NCBI RefSeq assembly: GCF_001431725.1
Contig: NZ_CP013106.1
Span: 124,001 to 188,000, forward strand
Source of the DNA: Halomonas huangheensis
GTDB lineage: Bacteria; Pseudomonadota; Gammaproteobacteria; Pseudomonadales; Halomonadaceae
Reading direction: 5' to 3'
Length of the DNA: 64,000 nucleotides
The notes under the pieces are model-generated. The model was given only the letters and a program-made list of their open reading frames with translations, did no database searches and was not told the DNA's origin. Numbering within the stretch: position 1 is the stretch's first letter; each line of letters begins with the position of its first letter. Below are positions 52,642 to 61,684 of this stretch, one piece after another. The position numbers and the translations under genes are program-made.

Positions 52642-53220
52642 TCAGACTTCGGACTCAGTGTCCTTGTAGCCGTCTACTACACCCGTAGACAGATAGACGT
52701 CATGGGAAGTGAAGTTCTTGACTGCCGTCAGCAGGTATTGAATGCCAGTGATCAAGAAGCCGAGCGGAGCCCAGATGTAGATGATGAAGATCGGGAATCC
52801 CAAGGCAGGCAGAACACGCCCCTTGTCGTAGAGATCAAGAATATAGATGACAGAGAAATACAGCAGGAAGAACATCACTGCTGACGTAAACAGCGAGATG
52901 ATGATCATCAATACCTTGCGTCCTCCCACCGGTAACGCATCGTAGACGGCCGACATGCGGATATGGCGGCCGTGACGGGCGGCATAGCCGATACCGGCGA
53001 AGGTGATCATGATGATCAGGATGCGATTGATCTCCCCGGAAAAGAAGATGCTCTCACCAAGCACGAAGCGTCCTATGACATTGGCGATGGTATTGAATGC
53101 CATCAGCAGCACACCGAGCGCCAGAATGATTGCTTCTACGCGACTGATGAAGGTGTCGATGCTGCCCAGTGGGCCGGGTAGGCTCGATCGGTAATTCTTT
53201 TCGGTTTCTTCTTCGGTCAT
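52642..53220 (-). CDS. teaB: Ectoine/hydroxyectoine TRAP transporter small permease TeaB
   Basis: 192 residues from the Met before TEEETEKNY (a start 17 codons earlier is less likely). Four membrane helices follow an acidic cytoplasmic N-terminus. DctQ traits: [21 protein letters not shown] and [15 protein letters not shown]. It separates teaA from teaC, 33 bases from the latter. A stem-loop lies between teaA and teaB. Confidence 0.9.
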   Translation of the reverse strand: MTEEETEKNYRSSLPGPLGSIDTFISRVEAIILALGVLLMAFNTIANVIGRFVLGESIFFSGEINRILIIMITFAGIGYAARHGRHIRMSAVYDALPVGGRKVLMIIISLFTSAVMFFLLYFSVIYILDLYDKGRVLPALGFPIFIIYIWAPLGFLITGIQYLLTAVKNFTSHDVYLSTGVVDGYKDTESEV

Positions 53221-53408
53221 TTTGGCGCCCTCGTCTTCTGGACAGATTGCCGGGGGACTTGCGCTCCCCAATTGTTGCCCAACATCTTGTTGCAGCGTAA
53301 CGCCTGAGCGCCGAACATCCGGAATCCTGCATCAACGATGGGTGTACGCTTGAGCTTTCGGGCCTGGCTGCAGTGCTATGCCGGAAGCCGCTATACCCTG
53401 GAAACAAG

Positions 53409-53433
53409 AGGGGGGCAGCGTGGCTGCCCCCCT
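53409..53433 (-). promoter_or_regulatory. Strong stem-loop between teaA and teaB
   Basis: An 11-bp perfect stem AGGGGGGCAGC / GCTGCCCCCCT with a three-base loop, 35 bases after the teaA stop codon. No proper T-run follows, so it may protect or partly terminate the teaA message and set a high binding-protein to permease ratio. Confidence 0.65.
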
Positions 53434-53467
53434 GGCGTGGCGTTACGTTGGATATGTCGCGGTGAGG

Positions 53468-54484
53468 TTATTCGCCTTGTACTGCTTCCAGGTCAGCCTT
53501 GAACTGGTCAAGCAGTTCCTGACCGGTCTCGCCAGTCATTTCGACGAACTTCTCTTCCACCTGAGGCGCACGTTCCTTGAACGCTTCGATCTGCTCTTCA
53601 TCCAGACGTGTCACGGTGACGTCATCGGAAGCTTCCTGGATCTTGGCCAGAGATTCCTCGGACAGACCCTTGATATGCTCGATGGTAGTGTCGTAGGCCG
53701 CGTCAGTAGCGTCCTGCACTAGTTGCTTGTCCTCGTCGGACAGGCCTTCATAGAAGTCACTGTTGGCCATCATGGCCGTGGTGAACCAGCCGTGACCTGT
53801 GAAGGTCAGGTTGGGAGAGACTTCATAGAGACCACCAGACTCGATCCAGAAGATCGGGTTTTCCTGGCCATCGATGATGCCAGTCTGCAGGCCACCATAG
53901 ACCTCACCCCAGGCCATCGGCGTCGGAGTCGCACCAAAGGCACGATAGGTTTCTGCCAACAGCGGATTGGTCATGGTGCGGATCTTCTTGTTGTCGAAGT
54001 CCGCTGGTGAGGTAATCGGTTCGTCGGCCGTTACCACCATTTCGCCTTCCGGATACATCTGCAGCAGTTCCAGACCGTGTTCAGCGTAGAGCTCGGGGAA
54101 CATCTCATTGATGGCCTTGCTCTCGTCGAAGAACTCGAGCACCGTTTCTTCGTCGGTCGGCAGCAGATAGGGGATGAAGAATATCTGAGCGGAGGGGATC
54201 AGTGCGCCGGTGAAACCGGGAGATTGATTGACGAACTGCAGAATTCCATTCTGAGTCTGTTCCATGATGTCATCCGACTCACCCAGCTCACCGAAGCGGT
54301 AAACCTGTACGGAGTGGTCAGAGTTATCCTCGACATACTGCTTGAACGCCTGGGCGAATACGTCCTGTACATCGCCTTCGTATTCTTCATGTGCATAGCG
54401 CCAGGTGTCAGCCAGGGCGATCGATGACATGCCGAGCATAAGGGCGCCAATACTGGCGGTGGTCAACAGTTTAGTTGCCTTCAT
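53468..54484 (-). CDS. teaA: Ectoine/hydroxyectoine-binding TRAP protein TeaA
   Basis: 338 residues from the Met before KATKLLTTAS; 25-residue signal peptide. Numbering the mature protein from Asp1 (DTWRYAHEE), the residues I recall contacting ectoine in the H. elongata TeaA structure all occur: Glu9, Phe66, Arg144, Trp167, Asn184, Phe188 and Phe209. It captures compatible solutes leaked or present outside for osmotic protection. High expression under salt is expected, but no promoter was identified with confidence. Confidence 0.96.
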   Translation of the reverse strand: MKATKLLTTASIGALMLGMSSIALADTWRYAHEEYEGDVQDVFAQAFKQYVEDNSDHSVQVYRFGELGESDDIMEQTQNGILQFVNQSPGFTGALIPSAQIFFIPYLLPTDEETVLEFFDESKAINEMFPELYAEHGLELLQMYPEGEMVVTADEPITSPADFDNKKIRTMTNPLLAETYRAFGATPTPMAWGEVYGGLQTGIIDGQENPIFWIESGGLYEVSPNLTFTGHGWFTTAMMANSDFYEGLSDEDKQLVQDATDAAYDTTIEHIKGLSEESLAKIQEASDDVTVTRLDEEQIEAFKERAPQVEEKFVEMTGETGQELLDQFKADLEAVQGE

Positions 54485-54635
54485 TATAAGGGTTCCTCTG
54501 CAGTTCTTGTATTGGCGAAATAGGCGAGAATTCTGCACGCATTCCAGCGTTGTTCTTCGCGCGTATCCAATGCCATTGTGCGTAAGCAAAGGGCACAGAG
54601 TTTCTCTTGCGCTGTATTTCAGGCTAGCGCGACGC

Positions 54636-55151
54636 TTACATAGGGTCAAGCTGGCTTTCTATATGTCTAAGTGCGCTAACTTGTGATTTTTTCTGAATTT
54701 GGCCCGTTGAATGTAGCACTTTTTCCAGGCGAGGGAGGGGGCGGGGAAGTGGGCTCAGTAACATACTCTTCAGGCTAATTTTCATGAGGATGTGCAGCGT
54801 TTCGCGTTCGGCATATAACTCCGCCTGACTGACCTGCGAGCGAACATTGGCGACTCCCTCGGAGGACTGCGCTGCTGGCTTCAGTTGTCGTCTCAAGTCT
54901 CTAAGCGGACGAGTCACTGCATGTTGCCATTGCGCGACCTCGGCAGGCAGCGGCCCTGCTTGTGCGGCGTGTTGATATAGCCAGCAGCGCCACAGTAACT
55001 CACAGACATCCCAGCCATGCTCGTCCTGCAGGACGAGGCAGTGTTGTTCTACGCCCGGGCGAGAATAGAGACCCACAGCGAACTCCCAGAGCGGGTCGGC
55101 CTGCAACTGGTGGCGCAGCAGCGAGATGAATTCGGTAGAATCGGCGTTCAA
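54636..55151 (-). CDS. TIGR02444/DUF2390 family protein
   Basis: 171 residues from a TTG start (AGGGG upstream). The N-terminal two thirds fit the TIGR02444 pattern: LWEFAVGLYSRPGVEQHCLVLQDEHGWDV (conserved LW.F....Y..PGV and LQ...G.DV), followed by CELLWRCWL and VAQWQHAVTRPLRDLRRQLK. No function is known. It is divergent from yheS, its usual neighbour in gammaproteobacteria as I recall. Confidence 0.8.
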   Translation of the reverse strand: MNADSTEFISLLRHQLQADPLWEFAVGLYSRPGVEQHCLVLQDEHGWDVCELLWRCWLYQHAAQAGPLPAEVAQWQHAVTRPLRDLRRQLKPAAQSSEGVANVRSQVSQAELYAERETLHILMKISLKSMLLSPLPRPLPRLEKVLHSTGQIQKKSQVSALRHIESQLDPM

Positions 55152-55257
55152 AACCAGCGTACCCCTAGTCGCACGAAAGAATTGTGCGCCTGAACCGTAC
55201 GCACGGATATATGTTTCCCAACGACCTCAAGCAAGGTTGAAGCACTATGGAGCCTCG

Positions 55258-57213
55258 ATGATTGCACTGCGCCAGGTGACCCTGCAACGTGGGGCCGAGC
55301 CACTGTTTGAAGACGCTGATGTGACGCTACATGCCGGCCACAAGGCAGGTATCGTCGGTCCCAATGGGGCCGGGAAGTCCAGCCTGTTCGGCCTGATCCT
55401 TGGCGAGATAGGTGCCGACAAGGGTAGCATCGAGATGAGCGGAGGCCAGCGCATTGCCCATATGGAGCAGGAAGTGGACGCGTTGGAACGCCCCATCATC
55501 GATTACGTTCTCGATGGCGATAGTGAGCTGAGACGCACCGAAGCGGCGTTGGCCGAGGCACAGGCAAACCAGGACCACCACCGCGAAGCGGAGCTGCACG
55601 GGACCATCGAGGCGCTGGACGGATACAGTGCGCCGGCTCGGGCCGCGCAACTATTGGTCGGACTGGGCTTTGCTCAACAGGACCTCGACAAGCCGCTGTC
55701 GGCGTTCTCTGGTGGTTGGCGCATGCGTACCAACCTCGCGCGCACCCTGTTCATGCCCTCGGATGTGCTGCTGCTCGATGAGCCAACCAACCACCTCGAT
55801 CTCGACGCTCTGTTGTGGCTCGAACAGTGGCTGGTGCGCTACCCGGGCACGTTACTGTTGATCTCCCACGACCGCGACTTCCTCGATGCTGTCTGTGACC
55901 ATATCGTGCACTTCGATCGCCAGCGTCTGGTGGTGTATCGCGGAAACTACACGACCTTTGAGCGCACCCGTGCCGAGAAACTGGCTCTTCAGCAGGCCCA
56001 GGCGGCCAAGCAACAAGCTCGTCGCGAGGAAATCGAGAACTTCGTGGCGCGCTTCCGATACAAGGCCACCAAGGCACGTCAGGCACAGAGTCGCCTGAAG
56101 ATGCTCGAACGCATGGGCACCATTGCCGTGGCGCATGTCGATTCACCGTTTCACTTTACTCTACCGGCTGCAGACAAGACCTCACATCCGTTGCTGGTCA
56201 TGGATGAGGCCACTCTGGGATATCACCACGCCGAGAAGGGCGAGCTCGTTCAACTGGAACAAGTGCGCCTGACCATTCTGCCGGGGCAGCGCATCGGTCT
56301 ACTGGGCCCCAATGGCGCGGGCAAGTCGACACTGATCAAGTCGTTGACTGGCGAGTTACCGTTGCTGGGTGGCAAGCGTGTGGCCGGTGAGCATCTTGCG
56401 GTGGGCTATTTTGCCCAGCACCAACTGGAAGGTCTTGATCTGTCATCGACACCTTTCCAGCATGTGCAGCGCCTCTCACCGACTGCTGCCGACAGCGATA
56501 TACGTCGCTTCCTCGGTGGTTTCGGTTTCCCGGGGGATGATGTCTTCGCTCAGGTCGAACATTTCTCGGGGGGAGAGAAGGCACGCCTGGCGCTGTCACT
56601 GGTGGCGTGGCAGAAGCCCAATCTGCTGCTGCTCGATGAGCCGACCAACCACCTGGATCTGGAGATGCGTGAGGCGTTGACCGAGGCATTGGCAGCCTTC
56701 GAGGGCACCGTGATCGTGGTATCTCATGATCGCCACCTGCTCAAGGCGACGGTCGACGAGTTCTGGCGTGTTGCTGACCATCGTGTTGAACCTTTCGATG
56801 GCGACCTGGAAGACTATCGTGATTGGCTCAAGAGCCGTCTGGAAGCCGAGCGGCGCAACGCGCGTCAGTCGAAGGGCGAACAGTCGAAGAGCGAGCAGAC
56901 AGAAGCCGTAGCTCCGCGGGAAGACCGCAAGGCCTCAAGGCGTGCCGCTGCGGAGCAGCGCGAGAAGTTGCGCCCGTTGAAGCGTGAACGCGACAAGGCT
57001 GAGCAGGCTATGGAGAAGGTGCAGCATCAACTGGCAGGGCTGGAAGAACAGTTGGCCGATGCCGAGCTGTATACCGACTCGGCCCGCAAGCAGGAACTGA
57101 CCGACTGCCTGGCCCGCCAGGGCGAACTCAATGCGCAATTGGCGGACCTTGAACAGCAGTGGCTGACGGCAGAGGAAGCGCTTGAAGAGTTGACCCAGCA
57201 GCTATCGAGCTGA
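55258..57213 (+). CDS. yheS: ABC-F family ATPase YheS
   Basis: 651 residues from the ATG at 55258; a longer frame lacks support. Two ABC domains: Walker A GPNGAGKSS and GPNGAGKST, signatures LSAFSGGWRMR and FSGGEKARLAL, and Walker B LLLDEPTNHLDL twice, with the ABC-F linker between. A Lys/Glu-rich coiled coil closes the protein (about 560-650). ABC-F proteins bind the ribosomal E site and relieve stalls; YheS acts on nascent-chain arrest. Its last 12 bases overlap the converging permease gene. Confidence 0.95.
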   Translation: MIALRQVTLQRGAEPLFEDADVTLHAGHKAGIVGPNGAGKSSLFGLILGEIGADKGSIEMSGGQRIAHMEQEVDALERPIIDYVLDGDSELRRTEAALAEAQANQDHHREAELHGTIEALDGYSAPARAAQLLVGLGFAQQDLDKPLSAFSGGWRMRTNLARTLFMPSDVLLLDEPTNHLDLDALLWLEQWLVRYPGTLLLISHDRDFLDAVCDHIVHFDRQRLVVYRGNYTTFERTRAEKLALQQAQAAKQQARREEIENFVARFRYKATKARQAQSRLKMLERMGTIAVAHVDSPFHFTLPAADKTSHPLLVMDEATLGYHHAEKGELVQLEQVRLTILPGQRIGLLGPNGAGKSTLIKSLTGELPLLGGKRVAGEHLAVGYFAQHQLEGLDLSSTPFQHVQRLSPTAADSDIRRFLGGFGFPGDDVFAQVEHFSGGEKARLALSLVAWQKPNLLLLDEPTNHLDLEMREALTEALAAFEGTVIVVSHDRHLLKATVDEFWRVADHRVEPFDGDLEDYRDWLKSRLEAERRNARQSKGEQSKSEQTEAVAPREDRKASRRAAAEQREKLRPLKRERDKAEQAMEKVQHQLAGLEEQLADAELYTDSARKQELTDCLARQGELNAQLADLEQQWLTAEEALEELTQQLSS

Positions 57214-58599
57214 CCCAGCAGCCGGTTTGGCCGAGCGCTGTGCATTCTTGCGCTCCATGTGCTCGGCGAGCTGTTCACGCTCACGCTGCTCGTCGGCGAG
57301 CCCACGTTTCGGCAACACCAGATTCAGCACCAGTGACGTAATGGCTGCCACCACTACGGGGGAGCCGCCGATTGCCAGTTGGAACATCGGTGGCAGTACC
57401 TCGATGGCCTCCGGCGCGGCATAGATGCCAAGGCTCATTGCCAGCGCCAGACTGGCAATGGTCATGTTGCGACCCGACAGTTCGTCGCGTGTCAGTAGCT
57501 GGATGCCTGTCATGGTGATCATGCCGAAGACGGTGATGGTAGCGCCGCCGAGTACCGGATAGGGAATAGTGGTCATCAGCGCACCAAACTTGGGTATCAA
57601 TCCCGCCAGCAGCATGAATACCGCCGCCAGCCCCAGCACGATACGACTGACCACCCGAGTCATGGCGACAATGCCAACATTCTGACTGTAGGAGGATGTT
57701 GGCAGGGCACCGAATAGCGCACCCACCAGGGTACAGAGACCGTTACCCAACAGCCCACCGGATAACTCCTTTTCCCCCAGTTCGCGGTTCATACCGCCAA
57801 TCGTCGTTGCCGATAGGTCGCCGATGGTCTGGACTGAATTGACGATACAGATCACCACCATCGAGACCACCGCGGCTGCCGGAAAGCTCAGTTCAAATGG
57901 CATCAGCTTCGGCGAACTGAACCAGGCGGCCTCAGCAACGGGCGTGAAGTCGACCATACCCAGTGCCAGTGACAGCACATAGCCGACCAGAATGCCGCAG
58001 ACGATCGCCGAGAGTTTCATGAAGCCGCGGGCAAACTGTGAAATCACCAACACCACGCCGAGGGTCGCCAGCGATACCGCCCACTGCAGTGGCTGGCCGA
58101 AGTCGGGGTTGTTGACGCCACCGGCCATGTAGCGGATGGCGATGTCATACAGTGACAGACCAATCACCAGCACTACGGTGCCGGCGACGATGGGGGGGAA
58201 TAAATGACGCAACGGACGTATACCGAGCCCCACCAGTAACATGGCGAGGCCGCCGACCAGCTGTGCGCCGAGAATTCCGCTCAGGCCGTATTGCGCGCCA
58301 ACCGCGGTAAGTGTTGGCACGTAGGCGAAGCCCACACCAAAGATGGTCGGCAGGCGGGCACCGAAGCGGCCCACACCATATAGCTGGATCAGCGTCGAGA
58401 TACCGGATGCCAGCAGCGAGATCTGTATCAGCAGCAGAGTCTCGGCTGGTGAGGCGCCCACGGTACCGGCGACAATGATCGGCACCGTTACCGTGCCCAT
58501 GATCATGGCAAGGATGTGCTGCAGGGATAGCGGAACTGCCTGACGCAGGGGCGGTTGCCCATGGAACTCGAAGACCGAGGTACTGATGGCTGCTTTCAT
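57202..58599 (-). CDS. NCS2-family xanthine/uric acid/uracil permease
   Basis: 465 residues with about 14 membrane helices. NCS2 traits: PLSLQHILAMIMGTVTVPIIVAG near the start, NSVQTIGDLSATTIGG (Glu/Asp transport site region) and LPTSSYSQNVGIVAMTRV. It imports a purine or pyrimidine base with protons or sodium. The C-terminus is Lys/Arg/Glu-rich. Which base is moved cannot be told from this alone; uric acid or xanthine is favoured by the QNVG motif. Confidence 0.88.
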   Translation of the reverse strand: MKAAISTSVFEFHGQPPLRQAVPLSLQHILAMIMGTVTVPIIVAGTVGASPAETLLLIQISLLASGISTLIQLYGVGRFGARLPTIFGVGFAYVPTLTAVGAQYGLSGILGAQLVGGLAMLLVGLGIRPLRHLFPPIVAGTVVLVIGLSLYDIAIRYMAGGVNNPDFGQPLQWAVSLATLGVVLVISQFARGFMKLSAIVCGILVGYVLSLALGMVDFTPVAEAAWFSSPKLMPFELSFPAAAVVSMVVICIVNSVQTIGDLSATTIGGMNRELGEKELSGGLLGNGLCTLVGALFGALPTSSYSQNVGIVAMTRVVSRIVLGLAAVFMLLAGLIPKFGALMTTIPYPVLGGATITVFGMITMTGIQLLTRDELSGRNMTIASLALAMSLGIYAAPEAIEVLPPMFQLAIGGSPVVVAAITSLVLNLVLPKRGLADEQREREQLAEHMERKNAQRSAKPAAGSAR

Positions 58600-58726
58600 G
58601 GATACGATTACCGCTTGTTTTTGTATACATTAGCGATTCTGGTAATAATTTCCACAAACTGCAAGGCAAAGGCATGCAACTTGCCGCAAAATGCGACCAA
58701 GGGATAAGAAGAGGCATCAAGGCCGA

Positions 58727-59164
58727 TCAGCTCTCGAGCAGGAAAGTCACCGGGCCATCGTTGATCAATGAAACCTGCATATTGGCACCGAACTCACCAC
58801 TGGCGACGTTTGACCATTGTTGCTGCGCCTGGTCGAGAAGGTAGTGAAACAGACGCTCGCCATCGGCTGGCGGAGCGGCGCTGGAGAAACTCGGGCGCAA
58901 GCCCTTGTGTGTATCGGCAGCGAGAGTGAATTGAGAGACCAGCAGCAGCCCACCTCCAGCCTGCTGTAGATTGAGGTTCATCTTGCCGTCGTCATCACTG
59001 AAGACACGGTAATGCAGCAACTTGTGCAACAGGCGTTGAGCTGCTGCTTCATCATCACCCTTCTCGACACCCACCAAGGCCAGCAGTCCGTTATCAATGG
59101 CGCCCACGCTACGCTCGTCGACGTCAACACTGGCACGGCGAACACGTTGGATCAGGGCTTTCAT
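58727..59164 (-). CDS. dtd: D-aminoacyl-tRNA deacylase
   Basis: 145 residues, standard length. The active-site [17 protein letters not shown] (Ser77, Gln78) and the cross-dimer Gly-cisPro (NDGPVTF, about 137-138) are present. It hydrolyses D-aminoacyl-tRNAs and glycyl-tRNA(Ala), a proofreading step in the cytoplasm. It appears monocistronic. Confidence 0.97.
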   Translation of the reverse strand: MKALIQRVRRASVDVDERSVGAIDNGLLALVGVEKGDDEAAAQRLLHKLLHYRVFSDDDGKMNLNLQQAGGGLLLVSQFTLAADTHKGLRPSFSSAAPPADGERLFHYLLDQAQQQWSNVASGEFGANMQVSLINDGPVTFLLES

Positions 59165-59290
59165 CGGTAGGTCCTCAGCGGCGAAAGCGAGCAGGTTAGC
59201 ACGCGTGAGGACTCGGGTCAGTGCGACCCGACCTGGTCGAGTGAAGGCCTCTCGAATGAATAGAGTGCTGCGTAGACTGCCGTTCGCAAG

Positions 59291-60136
59291 CTACCAGGCG
59301 CGGCAAAGCATGATGTCACAATGCAGCTCGGCCAGCAGGTGACTGGTGATCTGGCTGTGTCGACCGGACTGACTGCGATTACCCAGTGCGAGCAGATCCG
59401 GCGGCTGACGGCGCAGATGGGCCATCAATACTTCCAGAGGTTCGCCCTGTTCCAGTACCAGCTCCAGCTCGGGGACCTGATTGAATTCAGCCATCAACTG
59501 ATCGATATCCTTCTGCAGCTGATGGCGAAGATGTGAAACCTGGTGATCTCTCCAGTTGGCAAAGTCGCTGTCCGATCCCAGTTCACGCTCGCCGGGGATT
59601 GACCAGGCGTGCAGCAGTTCGAGGCGTGACTCGGGGAAGCGACTCAGCGCTTCGCGCAATGTACGTCGGCAGGCCAGCGAGAAATCCAGCGGCAGCAGGA
59701 TGTCGTTCCATTCACTGGAAGGTGGCTGGCAAACGGTCAGCACCGGACAGGGAGCACTGCGTAGTACCCGTGCCAGGGTGGTACCACTTACCAGGTCTGG
59801 ATGCCCGCGCTTGCGATGGGTGCCGAGGATGATCATGTCCGCTTCGCGTTCGTGGGATTCGCGAATGATTTCGGCGTAGGCAGCCCCCGTCACGACCTGG
59901 ATCAAATGTGGAGGTTCCGGGAAGGCATAGTCCTCACGCAGGTCTGTCATCATCGTCTGGATATCGGCGACGACTGCCGTCTCGAGGTCGCGCAGCGCAC
60001 GGCGTGGCAGGTAGGGGTCGAGAACATGCAGAATATCCAGACGTGCGCCTTGCTCGTTGGCCAGGCGAATGGCACGTCCGAAGGCCGCGCGATTCTCGGC
60101 GGAAAGATCACAGGCAAACAGCAGGGTGCGCGTCAT
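59291..60136 (-). CDS. Tandem-domain universal stress protein
   Basis: 281 residues with two Usp domains. The first ends in the ATP-binding pattern ILGTHRKRGHPDLVSGTTLARVL; the second has LALGNRSQSGRHSQITSHLLAEL. The arrangement is UspE-like. Cytoplasmic stress adaptor, possibly ATP-binding in both halves. It lies alone between dtd and thiD. Confidence 0.88.
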   Translation of the reverse strand: MTRTLLFACDLSAENRAAFGRAIRLANEQGARLDILHVLDPYLPRRALRDLETAVVADIQTMMTDLREDYAFPEPPHLIQVVTGAAYAEIIRESHEREADMIILGTHRKRGHPDLVSGTTLARVLRSAPCPVLTVCQPPSSEWNDILLPLDFSLACRRTLREALSRFPESRLELLHAWSIPGERELGSDSDFANWRDHQVSHLRHQLQKDIDQLMAEFNQVPELELVLEQGEPLEVLMAHLRRQPPDLLALGNRSQSGRHSQITSHLLAELHCDIMLCRAW

Positions 60137-60296
60137 GGCCCTGTCCTCACATCACCAGCGAATGGACCTTCAGCATGGGTGGCAGTCGCCGATATCGCAA
60201 GGACAATGCGGTGGGTGCTATGCCGCAGTGAGGGCAATGGAGCAGGAACCGATCCATACGAGAGCGATGTCATTCACGAACGATACCGCTCTTCGA

Positions 60297-61127
60297 TTAC
60301 CACCAGGCATGGAAGTGGTGGACTGGGCCACGCCCCTGACCAACTTGCAGACGCTGACTGGCATCCAGCGCGTCATGTAGCCAGCGCTTGGCACTGCTGA
60401 TGGCTTGTACGATGTCTTCGTGACCGGCCCCGGGGGGTAGGTGGGCCAGTTGTGCAGTAATCGCCGATGACAGCGCGCAACCTGTGCCGTGTAGATTGTC
60501 GGTATCGATGCGTGGCGCCGGCAGCCAGTGGTCGCCCTCGGGAGTGGCCAGCAGGTCTGGACACTTGTCGCCCGCCAGATGGCCACCCTTGAGCAGAACA
60601 TAGGACGCTGATAGGTCTTTGAGCGCTGGCAGCATGGCCTCCATGGCATCCGGTGTCGTCGGGGCTTCCCTGTCGAGCAGTACTGCGGCTTCGGGCAGGT
60701 TGGGGGTAATAACGTCCGCGAGAGGAACCAGCACATCACGCACTGCGCTGATACCAGCGGCATCGACCAGAATATCGCCGCTCTTGGCGACCATGACAGG
60801 GTCCAGCACGATCCAGCGCGGACGGCGAGCTTCCAGGGCGTCACGCAGCGTTTCGGCCACTTCGCGACTGGATACCATACCAATCTTCACCGCGTCGATA
60901 CGGACATCGTCCAACAGATTATCGAGCTGTAGCCGAATCGTCGCCGCCGATACCGGATGCACCTCGCGTACCCCACAGGTGTTCTGGGCGATGACGGCGG
61001 TGATCACGTTGGTGGCGTAGGTGCCGAGTGCAGAGAGGGTCTTGATATCACCCTGTAGACCCGCTCCCCCTGAAGGGTCAGAGCCGGCGATGGTCAAGGT
61101 ATGAGGCATGGAGGCGGATGCAGACAT
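60297..61127 (-). CDS. thiD: Hydroxymethylpyrimidine (phosphomethylpyrimidine) kinase ThiD
   Basis: 276 residues (or 270 from an internal Met that leaves MPHTLTIAGSDPSGGAG). Ribokinase-fold traits: GSDPSGGAGLQGDIKT, VLDPVMVAKSGD, TPNLPEAAVLL and DNLHGTGCALSSAI with the catalytic Asp/Gly loop. It phosphorylates HMP and HMP-P for thiamine synthesis, complementing thiSG at 41.8-42.9 kb. It starts about 20 bases from the divergent YqaA-like gene. Confidence 0.94.
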   Translation of the reverse strand: MSASASMPHTLTIAGSDPSGGAGLQGDIKTLSALGTYATNVITAVIAQNTCGVREVHPVSAATIRLQLDNLLDDVRIDAVKIGMVSSREVAETLRDALEARRPRWIVLDPVMVAKSGDILVDAAGISAVRDVLVPLADVITPNLPEAAVLLDREAPTTPDAMEAMLPALKDLSASYVLLKGGHLAGDKCPDLLATPEGDHWLPAPRIDTDNLHGTGCALSSAITAQLAHLPPGAGHEDIVQAISSAKRWLHDALDASQRLQVGQGRGPVHHFHAWW

Positions 61128-61147
61128 GAAGCGGGTCCGGAAAATGA

Positions 61148-61630
61148 ATGAGACAATCAGGCGATATCGATAGCCACAGCATACAGGAGCTCGGCTTGTT
61201 GAGCCTATTCATCGTCGCCATGCTCAGCGCGACATTATTGCCGGGAGGCTCCGAAGCATGGCTGGCCACACTCTGGTGTCAGGGTGAACCACTGATCATG
61301 TTGTGGGTCGTCGCCACCGCCGGTAATACACTGGGAAGTTTGATAAATGTTGCGTTGGGGCGTTTTGCCCGACAATGGGTCGGACGGCGTTGGTTTCCTG
61401 CGACTGAGCGTGGCTTGCAACGTGCCGAACGTTGGTATCAGCGTGGCGGAGAAGCCACTCTGCTGCTGGCCTGGGTGCCGATACTGGGTGATCCGCTGAC
61501 AGTGTTGGCAGGAATTGCGCGTCTACCCTGGTGGCGGGCCGCGGGTTGGATTGTACTCAGCAAGGGAGGTCGCTATGGCGTACTGCTGTGGGCCGCGGAA
61601 CGCTGGTTGAGCCCGCACTGCCTTGGCTGA
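61148..61630 (+). CDS. YqaA family (SNARE-associated/DedA-like) membrane protein
   Basis: 160 residues with four hydrophobic segments. Pattern of YqaA: FIVAMLSATLLPGGSEAWLATL, TAGNTLGSLINVALGRF, and GEATLLLAWVPILGDPLTVLAGIAR. It is related to the VTT/DedA proteins thought to move lipids or protons. Divergent from thiD with a very short gap, so the promoters must overlap coding DNA. Confidence 0.85.
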   Translation: MRQSGDIDSHSIQELGLLSLFIVAMLSATLLPGGSEAWLATLWCQGEPLIMLWVVATAGNTLGSLINVALGRFARQWVGRRWFPATERGLQRAERWYQRGGEATLLLAWVPILGDPLTVLAGIARLPWWRAAGWIVLSKGGRYGVLLWAAERWLSPHCLG

Positions 61631-61654
61631 GCGGGCACATTGCTCGGTGGAAAA

Positions 61655-61674
61655 CGGGGCCGCAAGCGGCCCCG
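61655..61674. terminator. Shared terminator between YqaA-like gene and dctP
   Basis: CGGGGCCGC-AA-GCGGCCCCG hairpin with an A4 run on the left and TGTTTT on the right, between convergent genes. It can end both transcripts. Confidence 0.8.
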
Positions 61675-61684
61675 CTGTTTTGCG

